Source: Roseimicrobium gellanilyticum (GTDB lineage: Bacteria; Verrucomicrobiota; Verrucomicrobiia; Verrucomicrobiales; Verrucomicrobiaceae). Taken from it: a stretch of 64,000 nt of DNA. Position 1 is the stretch's first letter, and the number at the start of each line of letters is the position of its first letter. Below the pieces are notes generated by a model that worked only from the letters and a program-made list of their open reading frames with translations, ran no database searches and was not told the DNA's origin. The stretch covers positions 124,001 through 188,000 of the forward strand of contig NZ_QNRR01000006.1 in NCBI RefSeq assembly GCF_003315205.1, written 5' to 3'. Position numbers and translations under genes: made by a program. Shown here piece after piece: positions 50,815 through 58,013 of this stretch.

Positions 50815-52047
50815 TCAGCGGCCGCTGTTCGTGGCGGCTTCGTAGCGGATGCGGGCCAGGTGGTAGTCCCGCGTGGCATTCAGCACGGCGGCCTCCAGTT
50901 GCAGGCGCTGCTCTCGCGCGCGCAGCACGGTGAGCAGGTCGGTCTGACCGCTCTGGTAGGCCTTCTCCAGCTTGTCCGTCTGCTCCAGCACCAGCGGCAG
51001 GAGTTTCTCCTTCGTCTCGCTGGACAGCTTCGCATACGCGTTCATCTCGGAACGGGCGGCGGCGGCTTCATTGCGGATGAGGAAGGCGAGGGCCTTCGTC
51101 TCCAGCTCGGCACGGCGCGCCGCAGCGCTCTTCTCCACGACTTCGCCTTCGTTCTTGTTCCAGAAGGGCAGCGGAATAGAGACGCGCACGCCGAAGAAGG
51201 GCGTCTTGTCCAAGCCCTCCGGCGCATCCTCCGAGCGCTCATGCTCGAACAACGCACCTACCGTCCAGTCTTCCCACTTCTTCGACCGGGCAAGCTCAAT
51301 CTGTGAGCGGGCCGCGTCCTCATGCACCTTGGAGAGCAGGTAGTCCGGGCGGGATTCCCAGTTGCCCTTGGGAGCGCCATTGGTCATCGCGGGCAGGCTG
51401 CCGGTGATGGCGAGGCTGTCTGTGTCCCGCACGCCAAGCATGGGCTTGAGCTGGCCGAGCAGCGTGGTGCGTTCCGTCTCCAGTTGGCGACCCTCCAGCA
51501 GGATGCGCTGCGCATCCACCTGCGCTTGGGCCGCATCTAGTGCGGAGATTTCCCCGGTCTGGGCACGCTTCGCGGCAAAGTCGGAGAGCTTCAGCGCGAG
51601 GTCCGCCTGCTGCTGGCGCAGGGTGCGCTGCTGGTCCAGCGACAGCAGCTTCACAGCGAGGGGCCGTGCCTCGGCAATCATCTTGCGCTCGGCCTCGCGC
51701 ACCTCCAGCTCAGCGGCGCGAATCTCCTTCTGCGCGACCACCTTTTCCAGACGGAGACGCGCAGTGACGGGGAACTTCTGGTCAAAGGACACGCCAAAGG
51801 TGCCCTCGTAGAAACGATCATCGCGTTTGAAGTCGATGCCGAGTTCCGGATTCGCAAGACGGCCCGCTCCGATGAGGCGGCCCTTTGCCTCCTCAATGCG
51901 CAGACGCGCGGCAGCGAGGGCGGGATTGTTTTTCAAGGTGTAGGCAGCGACGTTGCTGTACGGCACACGCACCTCCCTGGCGGAGAGGTCCGCAGGCAGA
52001 TGCACGGCGAAGAGCGTGACAAGGGTGAGAAAAAGAGATGAGCGCAT
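50815..52047 (-). CDS. TolC/CzcC-family outer-membrane efflux protein
   Basis: A 410-residue outer-membrane channel subunit. A signal peptide (LFLTLVTLFAVHLPADLSA) is followed by two repeats of long amphipathic helices. The first includes ALAAARLRIEEAKGRLIGAG, and NPELGIDFKRDDRFYEG strands follow. The second ends with YQSGQTDLLTVLRAREQRLQ and NATRDYHLARIRYEAATN, a standard TolC-family end. With the adaptor and RND pump it forms a tripartite metal exporter. The gene is the first of the three core components; a His-rich gene precedes it. Confidence 0.9.
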   Translation of the reverse strand: MRSSLFLTLVTLFAVHLPADLSAREVRVPYSNVAAYTLKNNPALAAARLRIEEAKGRLIGAGRLANPELGIDFKRDDRFYEGTFGVSFDQKFPVTARLRLEKVVAQKEIRAAELEVREAERKMIAEARPLAVKLLSLDQQRTLRQQQADLALKLSDFAAKRAQTGEISALDAAQAQVDAQRILLEGRQLETERTTLLGQLKPMLGVRDTDSLAITGSLPAMTNGAPKGNWESRPDYLLSKVHEDAARSQIELARSKKWEDWTVGALFEHERSEDAPEGLDKTPFFGVRVSIPLPFWNKNEGEVVEKSAAARRAELETKALAFLIRNEAAAARSEMNAYAKLSSETKEKLLPLVLEQTDKLEKAYQSGQTDLLTVLRAREQRLQLEAAVLNATRDYHLARIRYEAATNSGR

Positions 52048-52206
52048 GGAGATGCGGAGTTTGCTGGGTGAGAGCAGGGGTGGAAGGAAAAGGGAATGAA
52101 CTGACAGTGCAGGGTTCGTTGGAGGAACACTCCCACGCGGGCATGACGAAGCCGCGCAGGGTTTATCAACGCGAAGCAGCGGGACATGCCGCTGCGATGT
52201 CCTGCC

Positions 52207-52683
52207 TCAAATCAGCAGGACCATGCACTTGGCCGTTTCCCGGATGCCGGGAGGCCCACTACTGCGGATGTACGGCAGCGTGGCGCTCTCGCGGGTGGTA
52301 TCGCCCGGAGCGGCCAGCAGGAAAGAAAGGAAGTCAGGAAGCTCTGCTATGGCAATGAGGACCGGCACCGGCACAGCGACCGAGGCGGTGGTGTCCTTGC
52401 CCTGGGAGGCGGCCGTGAGATTCACCTTCAGCGGGGTGTGCTCATGGGAGCCACCTTGATTCTCATGCTCATGATTCCGCGGAACGGTGCCATCGTGCTC
52501 GTGATGGTCCTCCTCGCAGGGAGCATGCAGGTCTCCATGGACGTGGTGGCAGTACTCGTAGCTGGTCTCCACGGCCTCGCCTGAGCACTCGCAGAGGAAC
52601 CCGCGCTGCAGGCCAAACACCTGCGCGCCCGCCAGCGCCAGAAGCGCGAACAGGACTACGAAGGATCTAACCGTGCGGTTCAT
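52207..52683 (-). CDS. His/Cys-rich exported protein upstream of the efflux genes
   Basis: A 158-residue protein with a signal peptide (FVVLFALLALAGAQVFG). CECSGEAVETSYEYCHHVHG followed by CEEDHHEHDG and NHEHENQGGSHEH gives more than a dozen His and several Cys, an obvious metal-binding region. The second half is uncharged (VPVPVLIAIAELPDFLSFLL) and has no recognised domain. It lies 160 nt upstream of the TolC-like gene on the same strand, so it probably acts as a periplasmic metal sensor or sponge for the pump (inference). Confidence 0.68.
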   Translation of the reverse strand: MNRTVRSFVVLFALLALAGAQVFGLQRGFLCECSGEAVETSYEYCHHVHGDLHAPCEEDHHEHDGTVPRNHEHENQGGSHEHTPLKVNLTAASQGKDTTASVAVPVPVLIAIAELPDFLSFLLAAPGDTTRESATLPYIRSSGPPGIRETAKCMVLLI

Positions 52684-53373
52684 GCAGGCGGGAAGTTACG
52701 CGAGGGTCCGGGCAAAAGTCAATGCGCTTGTATGACGTGGGGCTGTGGGGATTTGTTCAATGCGGAAGGAATCTTGTCTGTAAAGAGGGGGTAAAAAGGG
52801 GCGCGGACTGCAAAAACGTCTCGTGAACACGTAGGCACGACTGACAACGGCAACCCTGAGCATGTTCCACCTTGCGCGAAGCGCTTTGGAGTGCACGTGC
52901 GAAGCACCGCTTTGGTGGGGAACTTTGCGGTCGGAGGGGCTGTGGGAATGCAGTCGGACGAAGATAACCGACCTCGGAGAAGGACAGGATATAGGGGTGC
53001 TGCTTGCGCTGTGGGTATTGGAAATGGTGTCGCGCCGCAAAAAGCGGTGCTTCGCACGCGCACTCCAAAGCACTTCGCGCAAGGTGGTGCACGTATTGGT
53101 ACACTCTGCATTTTTAGACGCCACCAAACTCACGAGACGTCTCCAGGGAATGTTCTGCGTCATTTCTCAGCGCACAAACTCACGTGCAACACGGGATCAT
53201 CCCCCTCCAGAAATCCTACTTTTCTGCCTGGAGCCGGTGCCATTGTGTTTCATTTTTGCAGCACAGGAAAAGAGCGGTGCCTGCCCTGCGTAGGAGCACC
53301 TGACTGACACCTTTCCTTTCACCTCGGAGCAAAGTGTCTGTGCTGTGCCTGATAGCTCCTGATACACCGTCCT
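52684..53373. other. Gap between efflux operon and LamG gene
   Basis: About 690 bp holding the promoters of two divergent units and the long palindrome at 52864-53092. Open frames here read through the palindrome on both strands and look like chance products of a repeat. No other feature is evident. Confidence 0.5.
52864..53092. repeat. Long imperfect palindrome, copy 3 (divergent type)
   Basis: The left arm 52864-52913 matches the reverse complement of 53041-53092 at nearly every position over about 48 bp (blocks CCACCTTGCGCGAAG, GCTTTGGAGTGC, CGTGCGAAGCACCGCTTT). The centre is about 127 bp. The arms share GCGCTTTG, TGGAGTGC and CACCGCTTT with the copies at 15.4 and 56.5 kb, suggesting a related subfamily. 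Confidence 0.75.
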
Positions 53374-53374
53374 A

Positions 53375-53475
53375 CCGTCGCACCGCTTACCGTCGCACCG
53401 CTTACCGTCGCACCGCTTACCGTCGCACCGCTTACCGTCGCACCGCTTACCGTCGCACCGCTTACCGTCGCACCG
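53375..53475. repeat. 15-bp tandem repeat, six full copies plus a partial
   Basis: CCGTCGCACCGCTTA is repeated exactly from 53375 to 53464, with an 11-nt seventh copy to 53475. It ends 16 nt before the ATG at 53492, so it lies in the 5' leader of the LamG-like gene. Copy-number change would alter leader length but not reading frame. Confidence 0.9.
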
Positions 53476-53491
53476 GAAACCACCTCCCACC

Positions 53492-54349
53492 ATGCAACCC
53501 ACCGCACTCCCCATTCTCCTCGCGGCACTGACCGTCCTCTCCTCCTCTCTACACGCGCAGAGCACCCCGCCCGCATCGCTCAAGGAGGCCCTCACCTTCC
53601 ACGCGTCCTTCGACCACGGCTTCGACGCCGACTTCTCCAAGGGCAGCAAGGCCTGCACCGTGAAGCAGGGCAAGGAGACCGTGCCAGCCGCGGAGAATGC
53701 CGAGGTGAAAATCGTGAGCGATGGCGCGAAGTATGGCAAAGCACTGCATTTCACGAAGAAGGGTGGCACACGTCCGCAGTACAGCGGCCAAGACGGCGTG
53801 CTGGGCTACAACGACAAGAGCTGGAGCGCGACGGTTTCCGTGTGGTTGCGCCTGACACCTGACCAGGACCTGGAGCCCGGCTACTGCGACCCGGTGCAGA
53901 TTGTGGGAGATGACACGAAGAAGGGCTTCATCTTCCTGGAGTGGTCCCGCGATGAACGCCCGCGCTTCTTCCGCTATGCCATCCGCCCGCTGGTGCATCT
54001 GTGGAATCCCGACAACAAGGACTGGGCCACCATGGAGAAACGTCCCATGGTGCAGGTGGCCAATGCGCCCTTCGCCCGCGAGAAGTGGACCCACGCCGTC
54101 TTCACCCTGGAGCGCCTGAACGAGAAGGATGGCAAGCCCACAGGGAAACTGTATTTGAATGGGGAACTGCAAGGCGCGATTGAAGGCTGGGACCTCACCC
54201 TCGGCTGGGACCCCACGAAAGTATTGCTCGTCCTCGGTGCTGCCTACGTGGGACATCTGGATGACCTCGCCGTCTTCAATCGTCCCTTGAGCGCAGCGGA
54301 GGTGAAGGAGTTGATGAACTTGAAGGGCGGCGTGGGGGACTTGTATTGA
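53492..54349 (+). CDS. Secreted LamG-like jellyroll protein
   Basis: A 285-residue exported protein. Residues 1-24 form a signal peptide (LPILLAALTVLSSSLHAQ). EALTFHASFDHGFDADFSKG starts a concanavalin/LamG-like fold, with WSATVSVWLRLTPDQDLEPG, FARKWTHAVFTLERL-like strands (written FAREKWTHAVFTLERLNEKD), GKLYLNGELQGAIEGWDLTLG and VGHLDDLAVFNRPLSAAEVK, the standard closing strand. Such proteins bind or hydrolyse carbohydrates or act structurally; no catalytic residue is evident. A 15-bp tandem repeat precedes the start. Confidence 0.85.
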   Translation: MQPTALPILLAALTVLSSSLHAQSTPPASLKEALTFHASFDHGFDADFSKGSKACTVKQGKETVPAAENAEVKIVSDGAKYGKALHFTKKGGTRPQYSGQDGVLGYNDKSWSATVSVWLRLTPDQDLEPGYCDPVQIVGDDTKKGFIFLEWSRDERPRFFRYAIRPLVHLWNPDNKDWATMEKRPMVQVANAPFAREKWTHAVFTLERLNEKDGKPTGKLYLNGELQGAIEGWDLTLGWDPTKVLLVLGAAYVGHLDDLAVFNRPLSAAEVKELMNLKGGVGDLY

Positions 54350-54719
54350 GGCGCGGAGCGAACGAAACCCAACATAGCTCGCGTTAGCGAAGCTCTACGT
54401 AGCTCGCGAGTCCCTTCGCGAGGGGGCGAAATGCATGTGAGGTAGTACACTAGCCTCGCAACCATTCACGCGCCCAGGGGAACGAGGCGTTCCCCCTCCT
54501 TGGGCCTGCGCTCACCTCATGTGGTGATGCATCCGTCAAACGCACTGAGTATCGTCTAATTCGTACCATCGTACCCTTTCCCATCCACGGCAGCCAAAGC
54601 AGCCGCACCTTGACGGAGCCGCTTCATACGGGCCACCATCCGCGAAGGATTCTCCACCCAACCGCGTTACCTGCGACGATCCCGCTTTGCCTCTTTCCCC
54701 TTCCTCACCCACTGCCGCC
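54350..54719. other. Gap with small hairpin repeats
   Basis: About 370 bp between the LamG and DUF6807 genes. AGCTCGCG occurs twice (near 54376 and 54402), and CTCGCGA-GTCCC-TTCGCGAG forms a hairpin near 54403-54422. These look like REP-type short repeats. No credible gene. Confidence 0.45.
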
Positions 54720-56030
54720 ATGCCCGCGACTCCACCCTTTGCACCCCGTTCTCTCTCCGCCCTTCTCGCGGCAGCGCTCATTCTTCCTACCACATCTGCC
54801 TTCTCCGCAGACCCCACCATCACCATCCAGGCAGGTGAGCAGGACCGCACCAATACGGTCGTCACCTTCACCCTCGGCGACAAGTGGCATGACAAAACCC
54901 TCTCGGCAAAAGAAACCGACGTCCCCGTGCAGGTGGACTCCGAGGGCCGCGCCTCATTCATACTCCCCAGCCTGGCAAAGGGCACCAGCCGCACGCTCAC
55001 GCTCGTCCCCGCCAGCCCGGTGGGAAACAGCACCTCCGGCATCGACGTGGTACCCGGCGACGGCTCGCTAAACCTCGTCGCGAAGTCGACGGGCGACACG
55101 ATTCCAAATCTCAGTACCCTCATCGCCACGTACCAGATGACGCCCGGCCCGGTGCCTGCGGGCACGTCCGAGGCCTTTGCGCATGGCGCGCACCTGCATC
55201 CCGTGTACTCACCCAGTGGAAAACTGCTCACGGGAAATCATCCACCAGACCATCCACACCAGCGCGGCATCTGGATGTCCTGGACAAAAACCGAATTCGG
55301 GGCGGGGCATCCTGACTTCTGGAACATGGGCAAGGACAAGTCCGGCAAGCTCACGGGGGAAATCCGTTTCGACAAGCTGCTAAACCACTGGAGCGGCCCG
55401 GTGCACGGCGGCTTCACCAGCACCCACCGCTGGCTGGATCACACCACCGGGACAGAGCGGGAGGTGATGCTGGAAACGTGGGACCTCAAGGCCTATCATA
55501 CCATGGGACACCCTGATACCGCCGCCGCGACCCCGCCTTCCAGCGAGAAGGAGAAAGGCAAGCTGCCCGGCGTCTACCTGCTGGACCTCACCTCCACCCA
55601 GACCGTCACCGGTCAGGAACCCCTGAAACTGCCGAAGTACCACTACGGCGGCCTCGGCGTGCGCGGCAGCGCCCTGTGGGATGCCGTGGACCAGGTGACC
55701 ATGCTCACCAGCAGCGGCCACGACCGCAAAACCGGCGACGCCACGAAGGCTCGCTGGGTCTGGCTCGGCGGCGAGGTGGAGGGCACTCCCACCGGCATCA
55801 CCGTGCTCATCCACCCGGACAATTTCCGCTTCCCCCAGCCCCTGCGCCTGAACCCGAAGAACCCGCAACTCTGCGTGGCCCCGTCTGCGGATGGCGACTG
55901 GTCCATCGAACCCGGCAAGCCCCTCGTGCTGAAGTACCGCTTCGTCCTCATGGATGGCAAGCCGGACGCCAACGAGTTGGAGCGTCTATGGATGGACTAT
56001 GCGCAGCCACCGAAAGTGGAGGTGAAGTGA
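54720..56030 (+). CDS. Secreted DUF6807 / PmoA-like protein
   Basis: A 436-residue exported protein. Residues 1-28 are a signal peptide (SLSALLAAALILPTTSAFS). The C-terminal 300 residues have HLHPVYSPSGKLLTGNHPPD, HPHQRGIWMSW, a wide HGGFTSTHRWLDHTTGTERE and YHYGGLGVRGSALWD, typical of DUF6807 proteins. These are sometimes labelled methane oxygenase PmoA by weak similarity, which should not be read as monooxygenase function. The conserved His-rich segments suggest a metal or sugar site. A start at 54687 would add 11 residues. Confidence 0.85.
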   Translation: MPATPPFAPRSLSALLAAALILPTTSAFSADPTITIQAGEQDRTNTVVTFTLGDKWHDKTLSAKETDVPVQVDSEGRASFILPSLAKGTSRTLTLVPASPVGNSTSGIDVVPGDGSLNLVAKSTGDTIPNLSTLIATYQMTPGPVPAGTSEAFAHGAHLHPVYSPSGKLLTGNHPPDHPHQRGIWMSWTKTEFGAGHPDFWNMGKDKSGKLTGEIRFDKLLNHWSGPVHGGFTSTHRWLDHTTGTEREVMLETWDLKAYHTMGHPDTAAATPPSSEKEKGKLPGVYLLDLTSTQTVTGQEPLKLPKYHYGGLGVRGSALWDAVDQVTMLTSSGHDRKTGDATKARWVWLGGEVEGTPTGITVLIHPDNFRFPQPLRLNPKNPQLCVAPSADGDWSIEPGKPLVLKYRFVLMDGKPDANELERLWMDYAQPPKVEVK

Positions 56031-57060
56031 TGCGCGGGCCGGACCGGAACTGATAGAGGGACTGCGAGACGCGGCCATCCGTCAGACGGTCCGTTATTCG
56101 TACTTTTCGTTTCTTCGTACCCGCTCCCCCAGAGACACCCGGTTGCATAAGTCCCTCAGTTGGAACACACGCAAAAATCCATCCCAACCACTTCTGAATT
56201 GGGGTCCTTGTCAGATGGCATAACACGGTGTGCCAAACAAGGGGAAGAAAACTCTCCGCAACCCCCTTCTCATTGCACTATTATATAGACAAACTTTGTA
56301 TAGGAGAGACATGCAAGGGCCTGCTGCCTTGCCAACACCTGATTCACCGTCATTCAAGAAGCGGCGGTGGCGCATGTGTGTCAGGTTGGTAAATGGAGAA
56401 CTGCATGCCTGTCGAACCGTGAATTTGGTTCACTTTCTTCTGGCACGTTGAAGGAGCGCTTTGCGTCGTGGAGTGCGTGTGGCAAGCGTTAGCGCGACAC
56501 CGCTTTGAACGGAGAGGATGAGCATCATCAAGCAGTGTCGCGATCCAATTCCGAAATATTCCCCCGCAGGGAAGCTCCGGATGCTGGATTCCACTGGAGT
56601 CCTCCACTATATATCAGGACGAGATTCCTCCGTTCAAAGCGGTGTCGCGGCCTCAAGGGAGACCTTTGCCACCGCGCACCAAGACGCAAAGCGACCTGGT
56701 GCGTCAAGAGGTGCGCGCCGCGCCATTTCCTTGTCTATCCAGTCAAGTACTCTCAGGCTGACGGAGCTCAAGGATTGGCCGCTTCATCTGTCGTTCTCTC
56801 ACGCTTCGAGCGAGAGGCGAACGTCACGCTGGGCAGCTGGAGCGCCGGGGGGCACGAACGATGAAACGAAAAGCACGAATAACGAATGCATGTCAGTTAC
56901 GCAACCAGCTTACAATCAACAAGTCGCGTAAATAGCTGATTTTAGCCCTGTTTTCTGCCCATCGCCGGTCACCCGTGATCCGCAGCTTGCCAACCTCACT
57001 TGCCACAGCCCGCATCCGCGTGCATCTAGGGCGGCTCCTCATTCCGCTTTTCATTCCCGC
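56031..57060. other. One-kilobase gap holding a palindromic element
   Basis: No gene has credible support here. The main feature is the long palindrome at 56451-56697. Sequence around 56100-56300 is AT-richer than its surroundings and contains no recognised motif. The promoter of gmk should lie near 56950-57040. Confidence 0.5.
56451..56697. repeat. Long imperfect palindrome, copy 2
   Basis: The left arm 56451-56518 and right arm 56625-56697 are inverted copies around a roughly 106-bp centre. The arms match those at 15416-15476 and 15584-15652 block by block (GCGCTTTGCGTC, GGAGTGCG, GCGACACCGCTTTGAACGGA), while the centres differ. Both copies lie in gene-free gaps. Confidence 0.8.
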
Positions 57061-57675
57061 ATGTCCCGTCAATTCCCTGCCAAACGTCTCGGTGTGCTCA
57101 TGGTGGTGTCCGGCCCTTCCGGCTCGGGCAAGACGACGCTTTGCCGCAAGCTCGCCGACCTCGGCGAGGTGGTGTACTCCATCTCCGCCACCACCCGCGC
57201 GCCACGCCAGGGGGAGGCCCACGGGCGGGACTACTACTTCTTCTCCGAGGAGGAGTTCCTGGACAATGTGCAGCGTGGCGAGTTCTTCGAGCACGCCCGG
57301 GTACACGGGAATCTCTACGGCACGCTGAAGACCTATGTGAAGCAGAACCTGGAGCGTGGCATCGACGTGGTGATGGACATCGACGTGCAAGGCGCCGCCC
57401 AGGTGCGCGCTTGTGCGGATGAGCTGGTGCAGCGCTGCCTGGTGGATGTCTTCATCATGCCGCCGACTGTGGAGGCCCTGCGCGAGCGTCTCGCCGGACG
57501 CGGCACGGAGAGCGAAGAGAAGCTCTCCCTCCGCCTGCAGAATGCGCTCACCGAAATCGAGCACTGGCACGAATACCAGTACGCCCTCGTGAGTGACACC
57601 CGCGAGCTGGACCTCGACCGCTTCCGTGGTCTGCTGCTGGCGGAGCGGATGCGGGTGGAGCGGTTGTTGGATTGA
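57061..57675 (+). CDS. gmk: Guanylate kinase
   Basis: Phosphorylates GMP to GDP with ATP in the cytoplasm. It has 204 residues, the normal bacterial length. The P-loop GPSGSGKT is at residues 18-25. The GMP-binding region SISATTRAPRQGEAHGRDYYF follows, then FFEHARVHGNLYGTLK and DVVMDIDVQGAAQVR. The lid region has RLAGRGTESEEKLSLRLQNA. It is monocistronic here; a 19-bp tandem repeat follows the stop codon. Confidence 0.96.
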   Translation: MSRQFPAKRLGVLMVVSGPSGSGKTTLCRKLADLGEVVYSISATTRAPRQGEAHGRDYYFFSEEEFLDNVQRGEFFEHARVHGNLYGTLKTYVKQNLERGIDVVMDIDVQGAAQVRACADELVQRCLVDVFIMPPTVEALRERLAGRGTESEEKLSLRLQNALTEIEHWHEYQYALVSDTRELDLDRFRGLLLAERMRVERLLD

Positions 57676-57711
57676 GTTGCGCTCGAACAACAAACCGCGA
57701 CCATCGGTCGC

Positions 57712-57785
57712 AGCCACAGCAGTTGCAGTCAGCCACAGCAGTTGCAGTCAGCCACAGCAGTTGCAGTCAGCCACAGTAATCGCAG
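57712..57785. repeat. 19-bp tandem repeat after gmk
   Basis: AGCCACAGCAGTTGCAGTC occurs three times in tandem (57712-57768), followed by a partial, degenerate copy. It starts about 36 nt after the gmk stop codon. It is not a terminator and not CRISPR-like, since there are no spacers. Confidence 0.85.
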
Positions 57786-58013
57786 GGCTGCCGGTGCGAA
57801 AACCCATGCCCATGGCGGCAGAGGAATGACTGAGCTTCAGAACTGTGGTTGTGACCGCTGGTCGCGAATGGGGCATCTCCTCCCATGACGACCAAGACTC
57901 CTTGAAGCGAGTGCAGCAACCCAGTTTCGGCCTCAGCGAATGAAGCACGTCTCCTGATTCGGCTGAAGCTGCTTACCACCGTTCGCGAGCCACATGGATT
58001 GCCGTCACCGCCG
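57786..58013. other. Short gap between convergent genes
   Basis: About 230 bp between the tandem repeat and the end of the PEP-CTERM gene. I see no gene, terminator or repeat of note. Confidence 0.4.

Noticed and set aside
52696-53163. Open frames of 110-150 codons on both strands around 52.7-53.3 kb
   Set aside because: They run through the long palindrome and have no start signals or domain character.
53375-53475. CRISPR array
   Set aside because: Units of 15 bp are contiguous, with no spacers and no cas genes nearby. The same applies to the 19-bp repeat at 57712.
54720-56030. Methane monooxygenase subunit PmoA
   Set aside because: The protein is a soluble secreted DUF6807-type protein without the membrane helices of true PmoA; the name is a database carry-over.
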